In this document: positions 8,744-17,245 of the stretch, in pieces
Numbering within the stretch: position 1 is the stretch's first letter
Layout of the letters: every line of letters begins with the position of its first letter
DNA from: Endozoicomonas numazuensis
Lineage (GTDB): Bacteria > Pseudomonadota > Gammaproteobacteria > Pseudomonadales > Endozoicomonadaceae
Direction: 5' to 3'
DNA length: 64,000 nt
Assembly: GCF_000722635.1 (NCBI RefSeq)
Contig: NZ_JOKH01000009.1
Location: 124,001 to 188,000 of the forward strand
Notes under the pieces: generated by a model
Database searches by the model: none
Told to the model about the DNA's origin: nothing
Seen by the model: the letters and a program-made list of their open reading frames with translations, nothing else
Translations under genes and position numbers: made by a program

Positions 8744-9184
8744 GTGAGTGTACACGATAAGGATTTACTGCATGACTACCTTCGCAGACGGCATAGTGTT
8801 ACGAAATTAGTGGTTCATCTGGTATTCACCACGAAGTACAGAAGAAAGTTGTTTGATGGCTACATGATCCAACAATTGAAGGAAGCATTTGAAAGCTCCT
8901 GCCAAAAACTGGAGTGCGATTTGCTTGAAGTGAACGGTGAACAGGATCATGTGCATCTACTCATTGCTTACCCCCCAAAGCTGGCGATCAGTGTCATGGT
9001 AAATAACTTGAAATCAGTATCGTCCAGACGGTTAAGAATGCTGAATACACACCTTATGACGCAGAGCAAATCTGGAAGGTTGTGGTCACGATCTTATTTT
9101 GCCTGTAGCGCTGGAGGTGCAACTATTGAGACATTGAATGAGACATTGAAAGAGTACGTGAACAGTCAGAGTACACCCGAATGA
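8744..9184 (+). CDS. tnpA: IS200/IS605 family Y1 transposase TnpA with a 4-residue duplication
   Basis: The 146-residue GTG-initiated protein has the single-strand transposase fold: LVFTTKYRRKLFDG, the HUH motif in QDHVHLL, and LWSRSYFACSAGGATIETL. The catalytic tyrosine lies in the last helix (KEYVNSQ). The DNA there contains a direct 12-nt duplication (gagacattgaat, gagacattgaaa), giving ETLN-ETLK where relatives normally have one copy before the Tyr. This moves the nucleophile about one helical turn from the HUH site, so activity is doubtful. The shared spacer with tnpB probably holds both promoters. Confidence 0.9.
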   Translation: MSVHDKDLLHDYLRRRHSVTKLVVHLVFTTKYRRKLFDGYMIQQLKEAFESSCQKLECDLLEVNGEQDHVHLLIAYPPKLAISVMVNNLKSVSSRRLRMLNTHLMTQSKSGRLWSRSYFACSAGGATIETLNETLKEYVNSQSTPE

Positions 9185-9256
9185 TTGAACCAACTTGCAG
9201 GCGGAACGCTCTGCGCGTTCCCGTCTTATATCCCCGCCCGCATTGGGCGAGGGTTT

Positions 9257-9797
9257 ACGACGATTTTGCTAAAGACGTCTTTTCGTTGGAGGCATCGTTT
9301 TCTTCAGGTGATCGAGCAAGATCAGGCAGAAGAGCTTTCTGGTATTGTCGAGTTAGATGAAACTCTGTTTCGGGAATCATTCAAAGGCCAGCAATCTCGC
9401 ATGCCCAGGACGTCCCGCAAACGGAGTAACGATAAAAAGCCCTTGCCGAAAATTTCCTGTAATGGTGGCTCGCGATCGTCAGTCTCAAACAGTTGATGGC
9501 CTACTGGAAACGACCAATGGTGATCAGCTCTGCAATATCTAGCATCTCTATAGAAGCTGTGATTAGAAGCTGTGATGTGTGCTGATGCACATCTTGCTCA
9601 TGAGAAACTGGCCAGAAAACCGGGGTTTACTTTCAAAGAACTGGTCAATTCAGAGGGTCAAAGAGTGCTGGATGACATTTTTCATATACAGCATGTGAAT
9701 GCTTACCACAGCCATCTCAAAAACTGGGTATCAGCAGTCTTTCACAGCGTTGCCACGAAATATCTTCATCGTTTCCAGGCTGGAGGCGACGATTGAC
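9257..9797 (+). pseudogene. IS1595-family (ISXO2-like) transposase, truncated and frameshifted
   Basis: Successive frames read TSFRWRHRFLQVIEQDQ, LSGIVELDETLFRESFKGQQ, then in a second frame VMVARDRQSQTVDGLL, and in a third CADAHLAHEKLA, VLDDIFHIQHVNAYHSHLKNW and VFHSVATKYLHRF. Together these form the DDE-type catalytic core of ISXO2-like IS1595 transposases (first Asp in ELDET, last Asn in NAYHS). The N-terminal zinc ribbon is absent, cut off at the end of the IS605-type element. At least two frameshifts and internal stops (near 9496 and 9542) break it. The following bases (to about 9880) may contain its outer end. 9880-10024 shows nothing else. Confidence 0.8.
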
Positions 9798-10024
9798 AGA
9801 GGCTCGGAAGCTGTCTGTAAAGAAATTAACTGAAGCTATTGTGGATCATTGGGTCAACCAACCCTTAAAGGTAACTTAGCCCGTGTGCACAATGACAGCA
9901 AGGAGGCAGGATCAGCAAAAAATGATTTAAAACTCTTAAGTCAGGAGCAATTTAATTCGACACCAAGCAAATTACATCTATATTCCTAATTCGGATCTCG
10001 GGAGAAAGACGTTAATAATTAATC

Positions 10025-11836
10025 ATGAGAATCACTTTTATACTTCGAATAATTATCCTTCTTTCGTCGTTTTCTTTGTCAGCCGATGTAATTCATCCGG
10101 TAAAAGATGACTCAAGAACCACGCAAAACAGTTATTTTTTCGATGTATCCGAATGCGGAACATCATTTGAAATTTATAACAAAATTATCCACTTTGAGAG
10201 TGTTACTCAATCTGACTGGGATACACTATGGCAGTCTTTTGCCTATTCAGGCGTTATTGTTCCCTTAACCATTGCTTCGTCTATAAGATCGGGCATTTAT
10301 TTTTATAGGTATTTTGGTCAGTCGACTAAGCATTGGCTTTCTTATGCCGCACTTATTGCAGCGGGATATTTTTATATTGATGCTGTATTGTCAAGGCTTC
10401 TGACAATACAGAACTTGATTCTAGGGCTCTTAGAGCTAGAGCGACCTGCCCCCCTGATTGCAACAGGGGTTGCCTTACTATCAATTGCGTCAATAGAAAA
10501 AGGTGACTACCTGGGAACATTTTTCAACTCAAAGTTATATATTCTTATGCCATTAGCCGTCGTAATGGTTCGCCTTGCTGGCTTGAACTCCGATCAGGAT
10601 GACCAGCCGTATGAAATAAGACATCTTGCATTATCAGGCAACGCAGCCAGACACTTTGTGATCACAGCTGCATTCGAGCGAATCCAGAATAATCAGCACC
10701 TTTCGCAAGAGATGCCGGAAATGGCCACCTATGGACTTGACCGCATTCATTTAGACTCTGATTATGGAGAAGGTGGTGAAAATGATCCAGATAGCTATAG
10801 CCGTTTGGCACATGTAATGGACGACCTGAACCTTGTAAGCCTGATTTTAGATAGGCAAGTCAGCGAAAACCAAGAGATCGCCGTTCTTGGTGAGCGAGCC
10901 TCTGATAGAAAGCTTGTTATGTCAGGTAATATAATTCTGGAAAATAATCAGGCGTCGAAGTGGTTCAATCCACATATGACTGATGAGGATACGCGATTAA
11001 GAAGTGTTGACCGGTTCATGCTATCCCCCGATGTTATTGGTGCAATTGCAGATTATATGGAATCGAAAAGAACTTTGATTTATGCATATACAAAGCCCAA
11101 ACCACCCTCTTCTTCAGATGATTTTATTAGAAAAATGGAGGATTATGTAAAAGCGAAAGTCGGTAAAACCGGCACATATGAATATTACAACTACGACATT
11201 TTTACTTTTTCGGAGGATTTTACCAAAGAAAATCTCGGAGTCACCTTGGGTATAGATTATTCCGAAAATGATAACATCACAACATTTTTACTACCCGGCG
11301 CCCAAAAAGAGCTTGCAGCAAAACTCAGGTTTGATTTAAACAACTGGAACATAGCGTTACATATTGGTCATGAGGGTCAGGAGGATAATGTTGAGCAGTA
11401 CATTTCTCCTCTGTGGTTTAACCGTATTGTATTCACGTGCCTGAAATCTATCGGACCAAAGTATATTTATTCCTGGGTTTCAGAAGCTATTGACTACTGG
11501 CTCCCTCTTTCTAACGTCATCTATCTGAATCAGATGACCGAGTATGAAGAGGAAAACACAAATGAAGATACAAAATGCAGTACATGCTATGCCGTCATTA
11601 AAGGAAGCGTAGCCGCAAAGAAAGCCATGGAAAAAACGCCGAAAAATCATGAGCAACACCTATCGCCCGACACGCTCACCGAAGTCGATACATTACTCAA
11701 AACACACTGCGGGCACATTTTTTGCCCTTCATGTATTGACAAAATCCGGCAGACTAAAATCTCCAGAGCCAGTGATTCATGGAATTTGATTAATTTTCAT
11801 ATCAATTGTCCATACTGCCGAAATTCGATTCATTGA
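10025..11836 (+). CDS. Exported/membrane protein with C-terminal RING-type zinc-finger motif
   Basis: This 603-residue product begins with a signal-like segment (MRITFILRIIILLSSFSLSA). Three or more hydrophobic segments follow between residues about 75 and 185, then a polar region of about 330 residues of no family I recognise. The C-terminus has a cysteine/histidine pattern in RING order: C518-x2-C521, then C562-x-H564-x2-C567-x2-C570 (THCGHIFCPSCI), then C595-x2-C598 (CPYC). The loop between the first and second pairs is 40 residues, at the long end for a RING. RING folds bind two zinc ions and in eukaryotes recruit ubiquitin-conjugating enzymes. A bacterial protein with one may act on a host, or the motif may be purely structural. 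The gene is AT-rich compared with the surrounding core genes, lies beside transposase debris and is followed by a similar membrane-protein gene. Motif seen; role unknown. Confidence 0.85.
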   Translation: MRITFILRIIILLSSFSLSADVIHPVKDDSRTTQNSYFFDVSECGTSFEIYNKIIHFESVTQSDWDTLWQSFAYSGVIVPLTIASSIRSGIYFYRYFGQSTKHWLSYAALIAAGYFYIDAVLSRLLTIQNLILGLLELERPAPLIATGVALLSIASIEKGDYLGTFFNSKLYILMPLAVVMVRLAGLNSDQDDQPYEIRHLALSGNAARHFVITAAFERIQNNQHLSQEMPEMATYGLDRIHLDSDYGEGGENDPDSYSRLAHVMDDLNLVSLILDRQVSENQEIAVLGERASDRKLVMSGNIILENNQASKWFNPHMTDEDTRLRSVDRFMLSPDVIGAIADYMESKRTLIYAYTKPKPPSSSDDFIRKMEDYVKAKVGKTGTYEYYNYDIFTFSEDFTKENLGVTLGIDYSENDNITTFLLPGAQKELAAKLRFDLNNWNIALHIGHEGQEDNVEQYISPLWFNRIVFTCLKSIGPKYIYSWVSEAIDYWLPLSNVIYLNQMTEYEEENTNEDTKCSTCYAVIKGSVAAKKAMEKTPKNHEQHLSPDTLTEVDTLLKTHCGHIFCPSCIDKIRQTKISRASDSWNLINFHINCPYCRNSIH

Positions 11837-11859
11837 TATCGTGGTACACGGGTTTTCTC

Positions 11860-13272
11860 ATGAAAGTTTATTTCTTGTGTGATGCTACCTCACCGTTTTT
11901 TCGACGAAATACTCTATATGTATTTATCGCTCTGCTGACTCTGCTTGCAACCAGCTCAGGCTGGGCACACACTGCCCCATCATTACAAAACCAGCCAGAC
12001 ACTGACGAGGTTTCAGAAAACGCAACGATTTGTTTTTCAGAACTCCAACAACTACTGGGATCAGAACAGGCCGGTCTGTCAGATGACAATGAGCCAGTAA
12101 CGGCAGAAAAGCTTAACCTCCTGATTTCAGCCATAGAAGACCAGATTCAGAACATCTCTGCCTGCACTACCTTTATGCAAGAGTATGAAAGTCTTTTAGT
12201 TCAGGAAGAAGAATATTTTGATAAGGAAGAATTACTAAAATACATCCCACATCTTTCACCATCCCCATCAACACAGATGGACTGGCTGGAGTGGGGCCAA
12301 GGGATAGCTTATAACTCTGCTCACTCAGTTATGAGTCAATATTGGCAAAACAGCCCCGGGATTAGCATTCTCAGCAGCATTGCCAGCAAGCTCAGAAGCA
12401 ATATTAACTATTATTATAAATCGTACAGAGCAAAACAGAAACCTAAGAAAGCACCTTATAGCGGTTATTTTACGAACTGTTTTCTGAAAAAAAATCTCGA
12501 CGTCTGTTTTTACAGCTCGTGGGTGGTTCACTCTTTAACATTAATGGCTTCGGCTACCGTTGCTTATACGAGCTATCGTCTTATGGACTACGGCGGAGGA
12601 TATATTCCTTCCAATGCTTTTATGGTAATGGCAGTGGTTGCAAACAGTCTGAGTTTTTCCTGGTGGCCAGACCTTTTTAGCTTTGGATTTATTGGTAGCC
12701 TTACGGCTCAGACCTATTTTATGCTCGCTGACAAGCATCGGTTGATGATAAATTCGAAAAAAATGTTGCAGATGTATTCGGCGTCTTTTTTCCTTAATGA
12801 CGCAATATTAGTATTCCTGAGAAGCCTTTATACAGGCTTCTGGCACAGTGCTCTGCTCGACTCACCCATTCAGCTGACTATTACCAGCTTTATCGCATTG
12901 CGCTCGTTAATCTCTTATGTAAGAAATATTGATAGCAGGGAGGCCATTTTTTTACCAATAGCTGATGGAAAAACAACCTCGTATACGATCATGGCTGCCG
13001 CCGCTTTATTTTATCATATCCAAACGCCTTTCATGCACTGGCACCTGGCTTACATGTACGGCGGGTTGATCTTTAATTCATTGGTCACCAGTAGTAATTT
13101 AAACACCGTTATACCGGTGCTGACTCATTCTCTTATGTTCACATTTCACTTCGCTAACAACTTAAGAGTACATGCTGTTGACGTTATAGAGGAATTCGAC
13201 AAAATCTCTTATTTTATCTACAACATTATCCTCCCTCCTGCCATAATTTTTGGTTTGCTTGACCGCCGATAA
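11860..13272 (+). CDS. Exported polytopic membrane protein, unknown
   Basis: I choose the ATG at 11860 (470 residues), 23 nt after the preceding stop. The frame opens at 11806, but that would overlap the RING gene and add a non-signal leader. The N-terminus is MKVYFLCDATSPFFRRNTLY followed by VFIALLTLLATSSGWAHTA, a signal peptide or anchor. Residues about 40-220 are acidic then Tyr/Ser-rich. From about residue 235 onward there are at least six hydrophobic segments (SLTLMASATVAYTSYRL, AFMVMAVVANSLSF, and others). No family recognised. Its size, signal, AT-rich coding and tandem position suggest it is co-transcribed and works with the RING-motif protein. Confidence 0.8.
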   Translation: MKVYFLCDATSPFFRRNTLYVFIALLTLLATSSGWAHTAPSLQNQPDTDEVSENATICFSELQQLLGSEQAGLSDDNEPVTAEKLNLLISAIEDQIQNISACTTFMQEYESLLVQEEEYFDKEELLKYIPHLSPSPSTQMDWLEWGQGIAYNSAHSVMSQYWQNSPGISILSSIASKLRSNINYYYKSYRAKQKPKKAPYSGYFTNCFLKKNLDVCFYSSWVVHSLTLMASATVAYTSYRLMDYGGGYIPSNAFMVMAVVANSLSFSWWPDLFSFGFIGSLTAQTYFMLADKHRLMINSKKMLQMYSASFFLNDAILVFLRSLYTGFWHSALLDSPIQLTITSFIALRSLISYVRNIDSREAIFLPIADGKTTSYTIMAAAALFYHIQTPFMHWHLAYMYGGLIFNSLVTSSNLNTVIPVLTHSLMFTFHFANNLRVHAVDVIEEFDKISYFIYNIILPPAIIFGLLDRR

Positions 13273-13445
13273 AATTATTTTCTGAAGAGGGCTGCCGTGC
13301 TGCGAAGGGTAGTGCTGTGTCCCTTGACAGAGGGGAGGCTCATATGTGTTATCTGCGCTTTCTAATTTGTTGGCAATTCTAACGAACTATTTGACTGTTT
13401 TAAGATCAAAAATTAATAAAGTGATAACATATTAGGATGTCGACT

Positions 13446-13790
13446 ATGAATTTTTTGACAATCAGTTCTTTGACCCAAGTTGCAGCTACTGTTTGTAAGA
13501 ATACTTTCGGTTGCTCTGGTAATGTTATGAAGGTCTATGAAAAGGAGCGTGATCTACTTTCTAAGCCATTAACGCCAGATAATGTTAATAAATTAATAAA
13601 GTGTGAAAATCATGCGGCTATATATGGATCAGGAAAATCTATTCAAGACAGAATGGCCATAGCATTTGTGCCTATCAGATACTTTATTGCTCATAGTGCA
13701 GCATATTTGTTAGTGACTTCACATGAAGGTTTTTTTAGTGACAACAGATATTCCAAAGAAAGTTTTCTTCACTTAATCGAAAACTTCTAG
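13446..13790 (+). CDS. Small unknown protein
   Basis: This 114-residue frame starts at the ATG at 13446, preceded by AGGA about 8 nt upstream; an in-frame ATG at 13437 has no such site. The protein contains CKNTFGCSGNVMKVYEKERD, a polar middle and a moderately hydrophobic stretch (MAIAFVPIRYFIAHSAAYLL) near residues 70-90. No family recognised. It lies alone between the membrane-protein pair and the long repeat protein and has the same AT-rich style, so it may belong to the same island. Confidence 0.5.
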   Translation: MNFLTISSLTQVAATVCKNTFGCSGNVMKVYEKERDLLSKPLTPDNVNKLIKCENHAAIYGSGKSIQDRMAIAFVPIRYFIAHSAAYLLVTSHEGFFSDNRYSKESFLHLIENF

Positions 13791-13969
13791 CCGATAGAAT
13801 TAGCAGTTAGTTGGAGCACATAACGAATCTGTAGAAAAAGAAGATAACAATATCAGCTTCCTTTCCAAGAGATAAAAAGGGCAGAGATAAAATACCACAC
13901 AACCAGAAAGCAACATGAATTCCATTTCAGCCCAAACCTTTCTGAACAGCTCATAGTTTCCTTATTGGT

Positions 13970-14101
13970 ATGACCGTAAAGAAGACAAATCAAGGAGAAA
14001 ACGCTGAAATCACTTTTTACAAGAATAGAGAACCTATCTCACCAAAAGATTTCAGCTATGATTCGACGCATGAAACTGAAGAATTGAATCAGCCAGACTG
14101 A
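13970..14101 (+). CDS. Possible 43-residue polar peptide
   Basis: An ATG at 13970 opens a 43-codon frame (MTVKKTNQGENAEITFYKNR then EPISPKDFSYDSTHETEELN). It is hydrophilic and acidic at the end. There is no good ribosome-binding site and an in-frame stop lies shortly upstream. It could be the tail of a decayed gene. The rest of 13791-14128 shows nothing. Confidence 0.2.
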   Translation: MTVKKTNQGENAEITFYKNREPISPKDFSYDSTHETEELNQPD

Positions 14102-14128
14102 AATAAACGACTACAGTTATGCAACCCC

Positions 14129-16720
14129 CTATTGAATTGAAATCACCCACAATGGTTTGTTGGCTTTTTTTGATGCAGTGATAAGAAACGAAAGAGGAGC
14201 AGTCTGGGTTTTACTTGGCTCAAGGTCCAGTATGTCTAAAACCGCTTCTGAGGGGGTCGGCTTATAAGTTGATGTGTAGGGTTGCTTTGGCTCAATGGCT
14301 AATACCAGTCTGCGAACAAGGCTGTCATCAACTGGCCGCGTCAATATCTTTGCAAGAACATATTTCCCTGCTTTTCGAAGCGACATTCCCGACCAGGCAA
14401 CCGGATTAAAGACAGTTCCTGCAAGCCCCTTCTGGTATTCAAACCAGAAACTTGCATGCCAGGCCATGGCAGCCTGAGTTCTCTTCCAGTCCCGGGTCAG
14501 ATCAATCCCTTCAGGCAGATCGAGAATAAATGCTACAAACCACTGAGTGAAAGCTCGATCCGTCAGTGTGTTAAAAAAGCCTCTGGTATCTGGCTTAATC
14601 AGCATTCTTGCCTTGTGCCTTTCGCTCGTTGTGAGCGACTGGTTGTGATGTGAGCCTGCAATCGTCCAACGGGACTCAGGTTGATCCTGATCATCTATTA
14701 AAAAAGTACTGAAATGGTAAAAGCTCATAGGCTGAGACAATTTAAGGGTCTCTAATAGCAATAAGCCTTCAGCATACTTTTCGGCAGATAGACCCGCTTC
14801 AGCATACAACTGCGCTACAGCCTCCCAGCGACCATAAGACTTTGGTTGAGTATCTTCAGAATCAGAAAGTTCAGGCAAGGAAAGTAACCGGGGAATCACA
14901 TAAGCAGCACAGGCAATAAATACACCCCCAATAGCCAGGTATGATACGCGGTTTTTGAAAATTCTGGGGAGCTGGAACGGGTTATTTTGTTGAGCGACTT
15001 TTGCTGCAGCAACTGTCCCGGTTTTGAGAAGGTCAGTGCCGCTTTCAGTGCTTAAGCTTGAACGTTGATCAAGGTGTTCACCTGTGTTCCCGACAGGCAT
15101 GAGGGGTTCCTGATCTTTCAGTGGCTGACCATTAAAGCTGTCAGAAATGATATCGTTCGTTAGTAGCTCATTCAAAATCACTTTGCTCAACAGCTCAGTC
15201 TCACTTTCAACCTTTTCGCTCTCTTGTGTTGAGGTCGTTTGTCGTTCTTTATTTTCACTATCCTCACCACTTTCAATCACTGGATCAATCACTGGATCAA
15301 TCGCAGCCTGAACAAACTCACCTGCAGTTATGTCGTCATCGCCCCCCACTAAGTCAGTCTCAGTACTTGTAGACGTAAGGCTATATCCAGTACCTGTATT
15401 ATCGAGGGTTTTTTTCTCTGAACTGTTTGTAAACAAACGATCGGGGGACTCTAGTGGTTTATCTTCATTATATAAACTGCTTGCTGTCGAAACTGTCGCT
15501 GGAGGAATAGGCGGTACAGATGTAGCTGTATTATGACTAGCGGGCGAGTCGCTGATCCCAAGTGCTCTTTTATACGCTTCCATTGCGACGGGATCATCGG
15601 GGTCCGGAAAATCATCTATTGGCATAAAATCAGTTTCTGCATAATCCGTTACAGGATTGCTGAAAACATTAGTCCTCTTGAGTTGACTGTTTTTCGTTTT
15701 TTTAGGTGTCTCTTTATCCTTTACAGGCTTATCCTTTACAGGCTTATCCTTTACAGGCTTACCCTTTACAGGCTTACCCTTTACAGGCTTATCCTTTACA
15801 GGCTTATCCTTTGGAGGAGGATCATCCTGTAATATTGGTTCAGAGGGTGGATTTGACGATTTTTTTTCTTCCACGATCTCTTCTTTTGGTGACGGGTTTT
15901 CTTCCAGAGCTTTATCTTCAGGAGGTTTCTGGTCATCGTTTTGAGGCTGTGAAACAGGCTCATTCGGTTGAGGTTGAGGTTGAGGCTGAGGTTGAGGCTG
16001 AGGCTGAGGCTGAGGCTGAGGTTGAGGTTGAGGTTGAGGCTGAGGTTGAGACTGAGGTTGAGACTGAGGCTGAGGTTGAGTCTGAGGTTGAGGTTGAGTC
16101 TGAGGTTGAGGTTGAGACTGAGGTTGAGGCTGAGGCTGAGGCTGAGGCTGAGGCTGAGGCTGAGGTTGAGATTGAGGTAGAGGTAGAGGTAGAGGTAGAG
16201 GTAGAGGTAGAGGTAGAGGTAGAGGTAGAGGTAGAGGTTGAGGTTGAGGTTGAGGTTGAGGTTGAGGTTGAGGTTGAGGTTGAGGTTGAGGTAGAGGTTG
16301 AGGCTGAGCTAGAGCTAGAGCTAGAGGTAGAGGTAGAGGTTGAGGCTGAAGCCAGCTCTGGGTAACTCCATTCAGAGTGCCACTTTCTGTCAGATGGAGC
16401 TGATAAAGAAAACCATTCTGCAAACTCGTTAAGAGGCTAAACGCCGGATTAGCAGCAACTTCAGGTGAGGTACGTATGCTGTCTAAGAGAGTCGGTGTAT
16501 CTGGATGTGGGCAGAAAAGGTAAATATGTCCAGGTATTAAAAAGGCCATGAACAAATGTACAGAATCAGTTCTGCATTTCTCAGCTACGTGTTTCGCTAA
16601 TGACTGTAACGGCAAGGGGACCTTATTAATATCGTCAAAATATATAACTCCGCCAGAGTTAACCGAATTACTTATTAGTAGTAATGCCAGTGACAGGAGC
16701 AAGCAGCGCCATCTCAACAT
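14129..16720 (-). CDS. Exported protein with long Gln-Pro/Leu-Pro and Lys-Pro-Val-Lys repeats
   Basis: I start at the ATG at 16720 (863 residues), giving the signal sequence MLRWRCLLLSLALLLISNSV. The frame extends to 16834, but that adds an unlikely Tyr/Phe-rich leader. Order: a short N-terminal domain with two Cys (residues about 22-120); a low-complexity tract of QP, LP, SQP and TQP dipeptides (about 123-252); an acidic Pro/Lys region; six KPVK(D/G) repeats (about 305-335); an acidic Ser/Thr-rich spacer; one hydrophobic segment YLAIGGVFIACAAYVIP near 590; and a folded C-terminal domain of about 250 residues with many Trp and Phe. A proline-rich rigid spacer between an N-terminal domain and a membrane-anchored domain resembles cell-envelope-spanning or adhesin-type proteins. 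No family recognised. The hexameric DNA repeats allow in-frame length change. Confidence 0.8.
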   Translation of the reverse strand: MLRWRCLLLSLALLLISNSVNSGGVIYFDDINKVPLPLQSLAKHVAEKCRTDSVHLFMAFLIPGHIYLFCPHPDTPTLLDSIRTSPEVAANPAFSLLTSLQNGFLYQLHLTESGTLNGVTQSWLQPQPLPLPLALALAQPQPLPQPQPQPQPQPQPQPQPQPLPLPLPLPLPLPLPLPLPLPQSQPQPQPQPQPQPQPQPQSQPQPQTQPQPQTQPQPQSQPQSQPQPQPQPQPQPQPQPQPQPQPQPQPQPNEPVSQPQNDDQKPPEDKALEENPSPKEEIVEEKKSSNPPSEPILQDDPPPKDKPVKDKPVKGKPVKGKPVKDKPVKDKPVKDKETPKKTKNSQLKRTNVFSNPVTDYAETDFMPIDDFPDPDDPVAMEAYKRALGISDSPASHNTATSVPPIPPATVSTASSLYNEDKPLESPDRLFTNSSEKKTLDNTGTGYSLTSTSTETDLVGGDDDITAGEFVQAAIDPVIDPVIESGEDSENKERQTTSTQESEKVESETELLSKVILNELLTNDIISDSFNGQPLKDQEPLMPVGNTGEHLDQRSSLSTESGTDLLKTGTVAAAKVAQQNNPFQLPRIFKNRVSYLAIGGVFIACAAYVIPRLLSLPELSDSEDTQPKSYGRWEAVAQLYAEAGLSAEKYAEGLLLLETLKLSQPMSFYHFSTFLIDDQDQPESRWTIAGSHHNQSLTTSERHKARMLIKPDTRGFFNTLTDRAFTQWFVAFILDLPEGIDLTRDWKRTQAAMAWHASFWFEYQKGLAGTVFNPVAWSGMSLRKAGKYVLAKILTRPVDDSLVRRLVLAIEPKQPYTSTYKPTPSEAVLDILDLEPSKTQTAPLSFLITASKKANKPLWVISIQ
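15716..15805 (-). repeat. Six 15-bp tandem repeats inside the repeat-protein gene
   Basis: Six consecutive 15-bp units (ATCCTTTACAGGCTT, two of them beginning ACCC) encode KPVKD/KPVKG on the minus strand. Units are nearly identical at the DNA level, which suggests recent expansion. Five-codon units keep the frame when copy number changes. Confidence 0.9.
15968..16349 (-). repeat. Hexanucleotide tandem-repeat tract (about 60 units)
   Basis: The plus strand shows runs of GGTTGA, GGCTGA and GGTAGA, read on the minus strand as TCAACC/TCAGCC/TCTACC and encoding Gln-Pro and Leu-Pro dipeptides. Variant hexamers are clustered in blocks (a homogeneous GGTAGA block at about 16175-16235 and a GGTTGA block at about 16236-16290), the pattern expected from slippage or unequal exchange. 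Being multiples of 3, copy changes alter spacer length without breaking the frame. Confidence 0.92.
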
Positions 16721-16851
16721 AGCGACCCTCAAATAAAAATAAAAATAAAAATTAATGTTCATTTTTAAATGATTCATTGTAGCTTGATTGAGCATTACTG
16801 CCTGTGCAGGGGTTTCTAAATGATAAAATTGCAAGGTAGGTAAGTTTGTAA

Positions 16852-17198
16852 TACCAATCGTGCTTTCTAACTACCGTAATGAGCATGGCAAGCTGGATGA
16901 CAGAACAAGGCGGAACGACGAGTAATACCAATCAAACTTTCAAACCCCGTTATGAGCAAGCCATTTGAGTCCAATAGGCAATACCCACAGGGCATAAAGG
17001 CGGGGTGAGGAGTCATAGCCGTAGCTATGGCGACGATCCCCAACGCAGAATATTGGACTCAAATGGCTGCACAATAGGGGATTTAGGGGATTTTGAAAGT
17101 GCGATTGGTATAATAGCCAGGCTATTGCGAGGAGTTCCAACGCAGGGCTGGCGTTCAGATTACCAGCGCAATAGCGTAGTTAGAAAATAGGATTGGTA
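16852..17198. mobile_element. Outer inverted-repeat element interrupted by a second one
   Basis: The left end TACCAATCGTGCTTTCTAACT (16852) and the right end, read inward as TACCAATCCTATTTTCTAAC (from 17198), form terminal inverted repeats. Both then continue with partly matching sequence (GGCGGAACGACG-like on one side, GCGTTGGAACTCCTCG on the other). Without the insert the element would be about 160 bp. It shares the 8-bp tip TACCAATC with the inner element, so they belong to related families. Confidence 0.7.
16926..17110. mobile_element. Small inverted-repeat element (MITE-like), copy B, nested
   Basis: This is a 185-bp reverse-orientation copy of the element at 2909-3084. It differs by about 9 extra bases near the right end (a local repeat of GGGATTTAG) and a few substitutions. 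It begins TACCAATCAAACTTTCAAAC and ends GAAAGTGCGATTGGTA. The next bases (TA) may duplicate a TA target. It lies inside the outer element, so it arrived later. Confidence 0.88.
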
Positions 17199-17245
17199 TA
17201 ATGCCCGGCATTGCAAACAGCGTGAGGCACATCAAATGAGTAAAA

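Larger units (their letters stand above)
7480..9255. mobile_element. IS605-type element (divergent tnpB and tnpA)
   Basis: tnpB (minus) and tnpA (plus) are divergently arranged from a shared 68-bp spacer, as in IS605. Both outer ends carry short imperfect hairpins instead of terminal inverted repeats: CCTCGCCC-tat-CGGGCAAGG at 7484-7503 and CCCCGCCC-gcatt-GGGCGAGGG at 9231-9253. Another hairpin (GGAACGC-tctgc-GCGTTCC) lies at 9203-9221. Such subterminal hairpins are the recognition sites of HUH Y1 transposases. The exact cleavage sites cannot be fixed by eye. The right flank is a truncated IS1595-type transposase gene, so the element probably inserted in or next to it. Confidence 0.8.

Noticed and set aside
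15706-16365. Plus-strand frame of Glu-Val/Glu-Ala repeats
   Set aside because: Complement of the (QP/LP)n repeat tract; incidental because 6-bp repeats stay open in several frames.
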